Positions 7,759 through 15,110 are shown, numbered from the stretch's first letter. The stretch: DNA of 28,141 bases from an uncultured Caryophanales bacterium (GCA_947169395.1 CAMVPJ010000009.1:1-28141); one strand, 5' to 3'. The notes: generated by a model from the letters alone, not told the origin. Numbers and translations: made by a program.

Positions 7759-8175
7759 CTACTTTCCTTTCATCTTCTTTAAGAAATATTTAAGTAATGT
7801 AGATTTATCTTTAATAACTTCTACAGTAAATATATTCTTATTACTTTTAAAGTCACTAATATCAATATCTATTATTACATTATAATATCTCTTATCATTA
7901 GTAATATAGTTATCACTAATATCTACTACACTATAAGCATACTTCTTATGATTAAAGTATAAATATTTATTCTTAATTGGGAAAAAAGTATCATCAACAA
8001 TCAACTTATAAGTATCATCCTTAATAAGTACATATTCATAACTAGTTTTGTAAGGGGTATTAATTAAAAGTATAAATAGTACTATTACAGTAATAAGAAA
8101 ATAATAATAATTAGATATATTAATCTTATCTGTTACTATTCTTAAGACGGAATTTTGATAAGTCAATTTGTTCAT
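7759..8175 (-). CDS. Small HlyD-like secretion accessory protein
   Basis: A 138-residue protein with a short cytoplasmic N-terminus, one membrane segment (about 22-40) and a beta-rich outer domain. The end, FTVEVIKDKSTLLKYFLKKMKG, resembles the last strand and terminal helix of HlyD/LcnD-type bacteriocin accessory proteins ('...YLKDK..'). At this length it lacks the lipoyl and coiled-coil hairpin parts, so it would be a minimal version; that assignment is inference. It could instead be an immunity protein. The start at 8175 overlaps the exporter's 3' end by 50 bases; GGAAGGAG lies about 12 bases upstream. Position between exporter and precursors supports a role in export or self-protection. 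Confidence 0.65.
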   Translation of the reverse strand: MNKLTYQNSVLRIVTDKINISNYYYFLITVIVLFILLINTPYKTSYEYVLIKDDTYKLIVDDTFFPIKNKYLYFNHKKYAYSVVDISDNYITNDKRYYNVIIDIDISDFKSNKNIFTVEVIKDKSTLLKYFLKKMKGK

Positions 8176-10225
8176 CTTTTACTATTTCTCCTTCCTTAAG
8201 TTCAATAATATGATTAAACATATCACAATTATTTAGTCTATGAGAAATAAATATGATAGTCTTAAGAGGAAAAGTTAGAAATATGTTTCTAAGTATTCTT
8301 CTTTCCATCTTAATATCTACTTGATTTAATGCTTCATCAATTATTAGAATATCAAAGTTATGCATTAAACTTCTAGCAAGTATTATTCTTTGCCTTTCTC
8401 CACCTGATAAGTTAAATCCATTTTCTTCTATTAACATATTCATACCTAATGTATCTTTTTTTACAATACTATTAATCTCACATATCTCGCACACTTTAAG
8501 TAATAAGTTATTATCATGAGAATCTAATTTAATATTATTAAGAAGTGTATCATTAAATAATATCTCATTTTGATTAACATATAAAATATTACTAGCAAGT
8601 GTATCTTTCTTATAATTAGTTATATCAATATCATTAATAGTAATTAATCCTTTATCTACTTTATAGTACCCTTTAAGTAGTTTAAATAAAGTAGATTTAC
8701 CACTACCACTTTTACCAATTACAACTAGTTTTTCACCATCTAGTATTGTTAAATTAATATTTTTAAGTGGATATGTAATATCATCAAATGTATAAGATAA
8801 ATCTTTATATCTAATAGTCCCACCACGATATTTATCAATAAAGCCATTATCTTTTTCATTAAGCATAATATCATTAATACGTTTTAGGGAACTTTTAATC
8901 TCATTATATTCTAATGTAAACTCTAAAACACTATTAATCGATGAAAAGAAATAACTTAAAACTGTATTAAAGGTTATTAAAATACTTAACTTTAGAGTAT
9001 TATCATATACAAGTAGTATTCCTACATAATCTATTATCATAAGACCTAAATCATTAATAATATTACTAATAACTCTTCTTATAATTAATATTTTCTGTAT
9101 TAAGACTTGAGAATTAACACTATCAATATGTCTAGTATTTACTCTATTTATTATGTAATCAGATATATTAATTCCTTTTACAGTTTCAAAAGCATTTATT
9201 GAATCTAACATAGTAGTAGTATCTATTGATTTTTTTCTTTTAAATTTAACTATCTCATTAAATAATACTTTCTTAAATATAATAACCGATAATATATTTA
9301 AAACAAGTATAATAAAGCTAATTATAAATAGTTTCTTACTTAGTCTAAATAACAATATAATACTTACCATAATCAAAGGAATATCAATAAATAGACTAAT
9401 AAGTATCTTACTAACTATATCTTTTAAGTTATTAAGATCATTAATTCTAGATATAATATCACCTGTTGTATGATTCTTATAATGTTTATAGGGAAGAGAA
9501 ATAATACGCTTAAGTATATCTTTTGTAAGTGAGAGATCAATCCTTTTATTTAAAGTAATATAGATCTTATTTTTTAAATATTCAAGCAATATTCTTACTA
9601 CATTTATAGAAAAGAAGACAGCAAATAAAAATTTAATTATACTCTTTAATGAACTGGTATTGTCTACAAGACTTCCAAAATAAAAGGATGAAAATATTGA
9701 TAAAACTGTTATAACTAATGAATATAATATAACTATCTTTAATAAACAAGTATTATTTTTTATTATCCAAAAGAGATTATAGTATTTAGACTCATTAATT
9801 ATTGGAATATTTGTTTTTGGAATAGCAAGTACTAATGCATCATTATAAATAATTTCAAAAGATTTTAAAGGAAGTTTTCTGATACCGAGTGCTGGATCAC
9901 CGATAACAACTCCTTTTTTATTAATCTCATATAAAACTACAAAGTGTTTTAAACTACCATCGATAATAACATTACAAATACAAGGCAGGTGAATTTTATT
10001 TTTAATTAAATCACTATAGTTACAACTTATACCTTCAGCTTCAAAGCCAATCTCTCTTAGTGCACGTACAAGATGATATAAGGTTGTCCCACTTTTATTT
10101 GTTTTAGTCATTTCAAGAAGTTCATTACGTCCTATATATCCATGATAGTATTTAATTAGCATTGATAAACATGCTACTCCGCATTCTTTTGATGCATCTT
10201 GTTTTACAAAAGGATACTTTGCCAC
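8126..10225 (-). CDS. Bacteriocin exporter: C39 peptidase-ABC transporter
   Basis: A 699-residue one-chain ABC exporter that would cut double-glycine leaders and pump the mature peptide out. Residues 1-125 are a peptidase C39 domain with oxyanion Q9, catalytic C15 (KQDASKECGVACLSML), H94 (LKHFVVLYE) and D110 (IGDPALG). A six-helix membrane domain (about 155-445) follows, then the nucleotide-binding domain: Walker A GKSGSGKST (504-512), signature LSGGE (606-610), Walker B ILIIDE (626-631), switch H662. All key residues are present, so it should be active. The start is GTG at 10225 after GGGAGGG. It is first in the operon with the accessory protein and two GG-leader peptides, its likely substrates. 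Confidence 0.95.
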   Translation of the reverse strand: MAKYPFVKQDASKECGVACLSMLIKYYHGYIGRNELLEMTKTNKSGTTLYHLVRALREIGFEAEGISCNYSDLIKNKIHLPCICNVIIDGSLKHFVVLYEINKKGVVIGDPALGIRKLPLKSFEIIYNDALVLAIPKTNIPIINESKYYNLFWIIKNNTCLLKIVILYSLVITVLSIFSSFYFGSLVDNTSSLKSIIKFLFAVFFSINVVRILLEYLKNKIYITLNKRIDLSLTKDILKRIISLPYKHYKNHTTGDIISRINDLNNLKDIVSKILISLFIDIPLIMVSIILLFRLSKKLFIISFIILVLNILSVIIFKKVLFNEIVKFKRKKSIDTTTMLDSINAFETVKGINISDYIINRVNTRHIDSVNSQVLIQKILIIRRVISNIINDLGLMIIDYVGILLVYDNTLKLSILITFNTVLSYFFSSINSVLEFTLEYNEIKSSLKRINDIMLNEKDNGFIDKYRGGTIRYKDLSYTFDDITYPLKNINLTILDGEKLVVIGKSGSGKSTLFKLLKGYYKVDKGLITINDIDITNYKKDTLASNILYVNQNEILFNDTLLNNIKLDSHDNNLLLKVCEICEINSIVKKDTLGMNMLIEENGFNLSGGERQRIILARSLMHNFDILIIDEALNQVDIKMERRILRNIFLTFPLKTIIFISHRLNNCDMFNHIIELKEGEIVKDEQIDLSKFRLKNSNR

Positions 10226-10237
10226 CTTTTCCCTCCC

Positions 10238-10283
10238 TATATATATTATTAGTTAAAACTTTTAAATTTCCTTTTTTTTTCGA
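10238..10283. repeat. Direct repeat copy 1 (upstream of the exporter)
   Basis: TATATATATTATTAGTTAAA followed by an AAATTTCC-poly-T-CGA tract. It matches 11503-11547 in the same orientation with two substitutions and one T of length difference. It forms the untranslated region just before the exporter's ribosome binding site. Confidence 0.85.
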
Positions 10284-10389
10284 CAAATTTCTTTAGAAAA
10301 GTACAAATTTTGTATAAAATATAACTTAGTGTTAATAAAAGAATGCAAAAAAGAAAAGATAAGCATTTCACTTACCCTTCTAACCACAA

Positions 10390-11373
10390 TTACAATTTTT
10401 CAATTACATCTTTAGATAATCCCGTAACATCCATAATATCAGTAATATCCATATTTTTATATTTCATCTTTCGAGCCATATCTAAAGTAGTCTTTTCAGC
10501 AACCTCTTCAGTTTTTGAAGCAAGTTCATTCTGCATATCTGCTTTTAATAGCTCTTCTTTTTTACTAAATTCATTTTGCATGTCTGCTTTTAATAGCTCT
10601 TCTTTTTTACTAAACTCATTCTGCATATCTGCTTTTAGTAGTTCCTCTTTTTTACTAAACTCATTCTGCATATCTGCTTTTAGTAGTTCTTCCCTATTAT
10701 ACGACTCTAATATTACTTTATCTCCACTATACTTCTTAGCCATAATTCCTATCTCCTTTAGGACATTACTATCTGTAATTAATCTGTCAATTACAGATTT
10801 TTTATTTACACCAATAAGTGCGAATAGTTTCTCTGTTTCTGACAGTTCGTCCATATGTCCATTATAGCATACTTCAGCATAATGTTTAACATTAATATTA
10901 TAAATTTCAGACTTTTTGGAATATAATAATCCTGTATTGTCACTTCTTAAATGACATACATTAAAATACTGTCCATCAAAATCTTCTTGATTAAAATTAA
11001 TTTGATAAGTCTTACCCAGATTCTTATACTCATCACCAGGTTTTAAACTACGACCTTGAATTTTAAACATAAAGACTAAATTTCTATCTCTAACAATCTC
11101 ACCAAATGATGAATTAGCTTCAATAGAAACAAATGCTTCATCAACTTTTACAGCTAAGTCAACAGTATTTACCTTATCCATTCTGTTATCCTCTACAATT
11201 TCAGAATTAACAATTTCTATTTTATTAATTTCTAAGTCTAAAACAGATGAGATAAGAAACTTAGTTCTTTCTAAATGATTAGAATCCCCAAATACAAGTT
11301 TAAATAACTTATCAAACCAAAGTGGAATTGTCTCATCAGGACCTAAGGTTTTATTATAATTATTATTTTTCAT
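10390..11373 (-). CDS. Rpn family / PD-(D/E)XK transposase-like nuclease
   Basis: A 327-residue member of the Rpn/PDDEXK_2 family ('recombination-promoting nuclease/putative transposase'). The nuclease fold is seen at the N-terminus: TIPLWFDKLFKLVFGD, then TVDLAVKVDEAFVSIEAN (70-87) with D72 and E85; the usual Glu-x-Lys/Gln is E-A-N here, so activity is uncertain. The C-terminus has the family tail LDMARKMKYKNMDITDIM followed by VTGLSKDVIEKL. Between them lies a charged tract of four 15-residue repeats (228-about 286), EELLKADMQNEFSKK. ATG at 11373 follows GGGAGGAG. It is flanked by ~45-bp direct repeats and splits otherwise unrelated operons, consistent with insertion as a unit. Confidence 0.85.
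   Translation of the reverse strand: MKNNNYNKTLGPDETIPLWFDKLFKLVFGDSNHLERTKFLISSVLDLEINKIEIVNSEIVEDNRMDKVNTVDLAVKVDEAFVSIEANSSFGEIVRDRNLVFMFKIQGRSLKPGDEYKNLGKTYQINFNQEDFDGQYFNVCHLRSDNTGLLYSKKSEIYNINVKHYAEVCYNGHMDELSETEKLFALIGVNKKSVIDRLITDSNVLKEIGIMAKKYSGDKVILESYNREELLKADMQNEFSKKEELLKADMQNEFSKKEELLKADMQNEFSKKEELLKADMQNELASKTEEVAEKTTLDMARKMKYKNMDITDIMDVTGLSKDVIEKL
10522..10692 (-). repeat. 45-bp in-frame tandem repeat within the Rpn-family gene
   Basis: About 3.8 copies of a 45-bp unit encoding EELLKADMQNEFSKK. The copies are nearly identical at DNA level, with a few synonymous changes, which indicates recent expansion. The repeat number keeps the reading frame and would lengthen a helical linker. 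Confidence 0.9.
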
Positions 11374-11502
11374 TATATTACTCCTCCCTAAAATCCCCTA
11401 ATTACATCTTTTATAACTAAATACTTACCAATAATCATAACAATATTTATAATACATATAAATCTCTCTTTCTAAGAAGAAAAAGCATCTCTCTTATCCC
11501 TC

Positions 11503-11547
11503 TATATATATTATTAGTTAAAAGTTTCAAATTTCCTTTTTTTTCGA
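11503..11547. repeat. Direct repeat copy 2 (upstream of the Rpn-family gene)
   Basis: Second copy of the 10238-10283 repeat, about 42 of 45 bases identical, same orientation. The region 11374-11601 around it has no gene that I can support: it holds the Rpn-gene leader, this repeat and the VanZ-gene terminator. Confidence 0.85.
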
Positions 11548-11555
11548 TATAAATA

Positions 11556-11603
11556 TCCAAAAAAACTATATTTTTTAGCACTTTATTACCTAAAATATAG
11601 TTT
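11556..11603 (-). terminator. Terminator of the yqfC-yqfD-vanZ-like operon
   Basis: AAACTATATTTT (11563-11574) and AAAATATAGTTT (11592-11603) are a perfect 12-bp inverted repeat; on the minus strand it ends in a run of seven T. One arm overlaps the stop codon of the VanZ-like gene. Confidence 0.85.
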
Positions 11604-12087
11604 AATTTGCAAACTTACTAAAATAATACCCAATAATAGATCCTGTTAAATTAAGTATAATATCATCGATATCAAATACTCTATTAATTAATATTTGCGT
11701 TACTTCTATTGATAAAGAATAAAGTATTGTTATTAATATTAAAGATATTACCTTAAGTTTAAAGTAATATCTTAAAAACATACCAAAAGGAATAAATAGT
11801 AAAATATTACCAATAATGTTATTAAAAAAACCATTACTACCTACCTTATATCTTAATAGTTCTTTAAATAGATTATAGTTATTATACCCATACTCATTAA
11901 CAGGATATGTAACAATAAAGAATAGTATTAAAAGATAAGCAATAAATAGTATCAAAGTAAATTCTTTTTTTATTTCTATTTTCTTCTTATACTTAATTCT
12001 AACTAATATTCTAAAAAATATATAACTAATAATACTAAGTATAATAACTGCATAATCATCTTTTAATATAATCTTAAGGTTAGCCAC
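11602..12087 (-). CDS. VanZ-like membrane protein
   Basis: A 161-residue membrane protein with about four hydrophobic segments and the VanZ-family signature: IIGNILLFIPFGMFLRY, then SLSIEVTQILINRVFDIDDIILN and TGSIIGYYF near the C-terminus. VanZ of enterococci gives low-level teicoplanin resistance by an unknown mechanism; most homologues, including this one, have no known role. I prefer GTG at 12087, since GAGGAT lies six bases upstream; ATGs at 12099 and 12102 have no matching site. Either way the gene overlaps the end of yqfD, so it is in the sporulation operon yqfC-yqfD and probably translationally coupled. Confidence 0.82.
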   Translation of the reverse strand: MANLKIILKDDYAVIILSIISYIFFRILVRIKYKKKIEIKKEFTLILFIAYLLILFFIVTYPVNEYGYNNYNLFKELLRYKVGSNGFFNNIIGNILLFIPFGMFLRYYFKLKVISLILITILYSLSIEVTQILINRVFDIDDIILNLTGSIIGYYFSKFAN

Positions 12088-13258
12088 TATTATCCTCATC
12101 ATCTACATATTCTTCTATTTCACTATATCCTGATATTTTTTCAATTACACTCACAAATACAGTAACACTCACCTCTTTATTATTCTTACTTGTATTAAGT
12201 ATTTTATAATCTTTAACATATTCTTTATCATCTAGCTTCTTATTAATCTTTTTAACTGCTTTATCTACTGCTTTTTTTACTGCTTCTTTCTCATTATTAG
12301 ATTCTCTTTTAATACTAAGTTCACTTTGCTTTTCTATATCGATAGATATTGGAAGTATATTATTCTTAAGTAAGATATTACTTTTTTTATCATAATCTTT
12401 ATATTTATTAAAGTTAAATATATTAATATCACTATTTATAAACTTAATAGATAATACTTTTTTACTCTTACCAGTTTCTTTAATACTTTCATATTTAAGT
12501 GGATATTTAACTTTAACTTTATACCAAGTTTCACCATAAACAACACCTTCTGCTTTTATAGTATCCATTATTTTATCATTTAAATAGATATAACCACTTA
12601 CTATTACATCTCCCTTTTTTACATAATCAAATCTATTTTTAATTATCTGTCCTCTTTTTATATCCATAGAATATATTACTGCATTCTTAGAAGCTATAAT
12701 ATTTTGAAACCTAGAATCATTATTAAACTTAGTATTTACTCTCGGTTCATACCTAATAATATATTTACTACCAATAGATTCTATCTCTATCCAATCTATC
12801 TCATCTTTATATTTAGTAAGTATATCTTCTTTAATAATTTTTAATTCATTATAATTCTTCTTTAGATGATACTTACTTATACCTTTAGTAATTAAATATT
12901 TATTAAGCTTATCTTTCATTTTATTATCATTAGTAATAATATCTACTCTAAATATCAAGTTACTAAGTAAATATATTATTAGAAAACTAGATAATACAAA
13001 TATTAATATATATTTATAAGCATTAATTATCTTTTTAGTTTTAATTAATCCTAAATAAGATATAATCTCTACTTCATATATCGTTTTATTATCAAGTAAG
13101 ATATCATAATCATCATTAAGTATAGTAATTATTACTTCATTCATACTTTTATAATCTATATTATATAAATCTATATTTAATTTATGCAATCTATATATAA
13201 AGTTATAAATATTCTTGCCAGTTACTCTAACTACAATCTTATTAGTAAAATAATTAAT
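12080..13258 (-). CDS. yqfD: Sporulation protein YqfD, probable ATT start
   Basis: YqfD is a sigma-E dependent mother-cell membrane protein needed for stage IV sporulation. With an ATT start at 13256-13258 it has 392 residues, close to the Bacillus length (about 398). The first residues after the start (INYFTNKIVVRVTGKNIYNF) match the family's N-terminal 'V.V.G.N...F' strand; starting at the next usual codon (TTG at 13189) would remove it. The ATT is preceded by GGTGATACT, identical to the site before the yqfC ATG. A single membrane segment lies at about 84-105, and the conserved block DVIVSGYI follows in the C-terminal part. yqfC is four bases upstream and a VanZ-like gene overlaps the 3' end. 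Confidence 0.9.
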   Translation of the reverse strand: MNYFTNKIVVRVTGKNIYNFIYRLHKLNIDLYNIDYKSMNEVIITILNDDYDILLDNKTIYEVEIISYLGLIKTKKIINAYKYILIFVLSSFLIIYLLSNLIFRVDIITNDNKMKDKLNKYLITKGISKYHLKKNYNELKIIKEDILTKYKDEIDWIEIESIGSKYIIRYEPRVNTKFNNDSRFQNIIASKNAVIYSMDIKRGQIIKNRFDYVKKGDVIVSGYIYLNDKIMDTIKAEGVVYGETWYKVKVKYPLKYESIKETGKSKKVLSIKFINSDINIFNFNKYKDYDKKSNILLKNNILPISIDIEKQSELSIKRESNNEKEAVKKAVDKAVKKINKKLDDKEYVKDYKILNTSKNNKEVSVTVFVSVIEKISGYSEIEEYVDDEDNSG

Positions 13259-13262
13259 AGTA

Positions 13263-13511
13263 TCACCTGAATTCTAAATTATCAATTACACCTTCAATTA
13301 ATACTTCATTGCTTTTTAACTTTGATACTACTAAATTTTTACCTTTAATAATTAGGTTATGAATATGACTATTTTTAAGATATCTAACTATTACTTTATT
13401 ATTATCAAAGTGACCCATCTCACTAAAATTTACAATATTAATTCTGCCATCTAGTATTGTTACTTTAAACTCTGTATCTAATATATATGAACGTAGTCCA
13501 TTAAACTGCAT
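13263..13511 (-). CDS. yqfC: Sporulation protein YqfC
   Basis: An 82-residue member of the YabP/YqfC family, all beta-strand and without a signal peptide. Recognisable blocks are FKVTILDGRINIVNFSEMG, KVIVRYLKNSHIHNLIIKG and KNLVVSKLKSNEVLIEGVI. In Bacillus it is made in the mother cell under sigma-E together with YqfD and is required for stage IV. ATG at 13511 follows GGTGATACT. It begins the operon yqfC-yqfD-VanZ-like; the usual phoH downstream partner is absent. I did not find a convincing sigma-E promoter in the 95 bases upstream, much of which is the terminator of the preceding gene. Confidence 0.88.
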   Translation of the reverse strand: MQFNGLRSYILDTEFKVTILDGRINIVNFSEMGHFDNNKVIVRYLKNSHIHNLIIKGKNLVVSKLKSNEVLIEGVIDNLEFR

Positions 13512-13540
13512 AGTATCACCACTACTATTTTATTAATCAA

Positions 13541-13572
13541 AAAGAAAAAAATACTAAAGTTAGTATTTTTTT
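13541..13572 (-). terminator. Terminator of the 13607-14203 gene
   Basis: AAAAAATACTA and TAGTATTTTTT (13545-13572, loop of four) form a stem that ends in a T run on the minus strand. A-rich on one side and T-rich on the other, it could act in both directions. Confidence 0.75.
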
Positions 13573-13606
13573 AACTATTGATATTTATAATTTCTCCCAT
13601 AGTATA

Positions 13607-14203
13607 CTAAAATGTTCGCTGAATTGATTTTACTTTTTGTGTGATTTCATCTTTTGTTGCAAAAGAGCCTTTCCAAATATTATTTAAGACATCATCTCTT
13701 ACTCCTAATAATAAACATTGATGACGAACATTAAAAGGTGATAAAACAACTTTTGATTTTAACGATTCAGAATAACCTGATAATAAAACACTAGTTTCCA
13801 TATTGGGCTTAAAACTAAATACAACATCCTTTTGAACAACTTCTACTCCTATATTATAAACTAGGTTTGCAATCATTTGATTATTATTTAACATCTCCCA
13901 TCTATTAGCAATAACAACATTTGGATTATTAACTAACAATAAAAAATGTAAATATAAATTATGAGCTTCAGTAAACGGATAAAAAGTACCTTGTCCTGTT
14001 ATAACACCTTCTTTAATTACCTTCACAACTTTATTTGTACTGCTTGCTAAAACATCTTTTTTATTATGTAAATACCCCATAACAACTAAATCATCTTGAT
14101 TACTTATAGACTGTTTATTTAATATATTAACAAACTCCATCTTTGCTTTTGTAGGTGCAACCCACCAATTTTTAATTAATGACTTTTTCAATTTTGATTC
14201 CAT
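13607..14203 (-). CDS. Uncharacterised 198-residue protein
   Basis: I do not recognise this protein. It has no signal peptide or membrane segment and looks soluble. A basic, tryptophan-containing N-terminus (KKSLIKNWWVAPTKAKMEF) is followed by a mixed alpha/beta body with YPFTEAHNLYLHFLLL (75-90), a possible VANRWEMLNNN turn and a C-terminal FNVRHQCLLLGVRDDVL. It contains more valine and fewer isoleucine/asparagine runs than its neighbours, which may point to recent acquisition. ATG at 14203 follows AAAGGAG. It is a single-gene unit with a strong promoter, a palindrome at the start of transcription, two 23-bp repeats upstream and its own terminator, next to a nuclease pseudogene and a toxin-like gene. 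Confidence 0.75.
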   Translation of the reverse strand: MESKLKKSLIKNWWVAPTKAKMEFVNILNKQSISNQDDLVVMGYLHNKKDVLASSTNKVVKVIKEGVITGQGTFYPFTEAHNLYLHFLLLVNNPNVVIANRWEMLNNNQMIANLVYNIGVEVVQKDVVFSFKPNMETSVLLSGYSESLKSKVVLSPFNVRHQCLLLGVRDDVLNNIWKGSFATKDEITQKVKSIQRTF

Positions 14204-14270
14204 TATTTACTCCTTTCTTAATCTTAAATAGTTTATTCTAAAATATAACAAATAAACTACTTTTAAAACT

Positions 14271-14301
14271 CATGAATCTATAAATATTTTATGAATTCAT
14301 G
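14271..14301 (-). promoter_or_regulatory. Palindrome at the transcription start (operator or leader hairpin)
   Basis: CATGAATCTATAAA and TTTATGAATTCATG are 14-base arms with two mismatches around TAT. It begins within a few bases of the predicted start site of the 13607-14203 gene, the classic place for a repressor operator; a 5' leader hairpin is the alternative. Confidence 0.55.
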
Positions 14302-14309
14302 TAGGAAAT

Positions 14310-14337
14310 ATTATACTATATTTTACAGTAAAGTCAA
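14310..14337 (-). promoter_or_regulatory. Strong sigma-A promoter of the 13607-14203 gene
   Basis: On the minus strand TTGACT (14332-14337), a 16-base spacer and TATAAT (14310-14315), the best promoter match in the window. The predicted leader is about 100 bases. Confidence 0.75.
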
Positions 14338-14338
14338 T

Positions 14339-14384
14339 ATAATTGTTATGGTTCCTTACCTATAATTGTTATGGTTCCTTACCT
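14339..14384. repeat. Two 23-bp perfect direct repeats abutting the -35
   Basis: Two identical copies, 14339-14361 and 14362-14384, of a unit containing TTGTTATGGTTCCTTACCT. The 23-base period is roughly two helical turns, so the copies face the same side of the DNA, directly upstream of the promoter at 14310-14337. They are likely protein binding sites. Confidence 0.7.
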
Positions 14385-14399
14385 ATTTTTTTTAATTTA

Positions 14400-14697
14400 T
14401 CCCATTTGTATTGTAATGCAACACAAACGGTTTCCAAATCTCATCTTTAAATGCATTATATAACTGTCGCATACTTCTAAGAGTTCTTTCGCTATATTAT
14501 CTACCCAGCTCATTAATCAATTTTTTAAAATACCTTTTAATTATATAAACACTTTATTTATTTCAAACTTCATTTAATATTTGTCCTGCCTCAAAATAAG
14601 TAATAACTCTATGTCTTTATTTAGAATAATCTTTTGCAATTGCATATATTTCTTCATCAAGTAATTATTCTATTATCTCTTTATAATATTTGTCCAT
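14400..14697 (-). pseudogene. Decayed DUF1016 (YhcG-type) N-terminal domain
   Basis: From an ATG at 14697 one frame reads MDKYYKEIIE, stop, LLDEEIYAIAKDYSK, stop, RHRVITYFEAGQILNEV, stop, NK, stop, then SVYIIKRYFKKLINELGR, stop, YSERTLRSMRQLYNAFKDE. Joined, this is the DUF1016 N-terminal domain found in front of PD-(D/E)XK nucleases of the YhcG type, which are linked to restriction-modification and other defence loci. Five in-frame stops (four TAA, one TGA) and no nuclease domain show it is dead. A GGGTGATTAC site and a TATAAT-like element are still visible upstream. The frame is intact apart from the stops, so decay was by substitutions. Confidence 0.8.
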
Positions 14698-14775
14698 GTA
14701 ATCACCCAGTAACTACTTATATTATATTCTAAATAATAAAGCAAACTTACACTTTATAGTTTTTTACAAATTAAA

Positions 14776-14805
14776 ACTACAAGTATTTTAAAAATTACTT
14801 GTAGT
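14776..14805. terminator. Hairpin, possible terminator
   Basis: ACTACAAGTA (14776-14785) and TACTTGTAGT (14796-14805) pair perfectly around a ten-base loop. The T tracts on either side are short, so terminator function is uncertain. The stretch 14810-14985 around it holds no gene that I can support. Confidence 0.45.
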
Positions 14806-14988
14806 ATTTTAATTACTGCATAGTTTCATATTCAATTATATATAAAATAACAAATTTTATTTATCAACTCTACATAAGTTTTTCTCCTTGATTGTAGAAC
14901 AACATTTTATCAGATAAAAAAACAACATAGTATTAGTAATTCTATGAAACTTTTTTCATCTTTTTACGATTTTATTACCTGTATTCAA

Positions 14989-15016
14989 TTGTACTGTTTG
15001 TATATTTATTTATAAT
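14989..15016 (+). promoter_or_regulatory. Promoter of the small toxin-like gene
   Basis: TTGTAC (14989-14994), a 16-base spacer and TATAAT (15011-15016). Predicted start near 15023, giving a leader of about 88 bases. Confidence 0.65.
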
Positions 15017-15048
15017 ACTCATCGGATATGTTTGAATTTCAGATGGTT

Positions 15049-15101
15049 TCCTTTCGAAAAAATAGGCTTATGAAATAGTGGGTTTTGGTTCTACGAAAGG
15101 A
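15049..15101 (+). promoter_or_regulatory. Leader stem that hides the toxin ribosome binding site
   Basis: TCCTTTCG (15049-15056) is perfectly complementary to CGAAAGGA (15094-15101), which is the ribosome binding site of the small gene at 15111. The loop is 37 bases. Such sequestration is typical of type I toxin mRNAs. Confidence 0.55.
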
Positions 15102-15110
15102 CGTGATATT

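Noticed and set aside
10284..10389. Promoter for the exporter operon
   Set aside because: Several TTAACA/TATAC-like elements exist, but none has acceptable spacing, so I do not call one.
10522..10692. Regularly repeated sequence that could suggest a CRISPR array
   Set aside because: The 45-bp units are contiguous without spacers and keep an open protein frame, so they are a coding tandem repeat.
10343..10867. Plus-strand open frame with serine/phenylalanine repeats
   Set aside because: It is the antisense shadow of the 45-bp repeats in the Rpn-family gene and has no promoter or ribosome binding site of its own.
11460..11505. Short minus-strand frame MLFLLRKRDLYVL after repeat copy 2
   Set aside because: Only 13 codons, no resemblance to the exporter start or to a leader peptide, and no support beyond a weak upstream purine tract.
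14870..14891. AAGGAG site followed by ATG-TAG on the minus strand (a start-stop element)
   Set aside because: No downstream gene is present and the area is decayed; it is more likely chance or a gene remnant than a regulatory start-stop.
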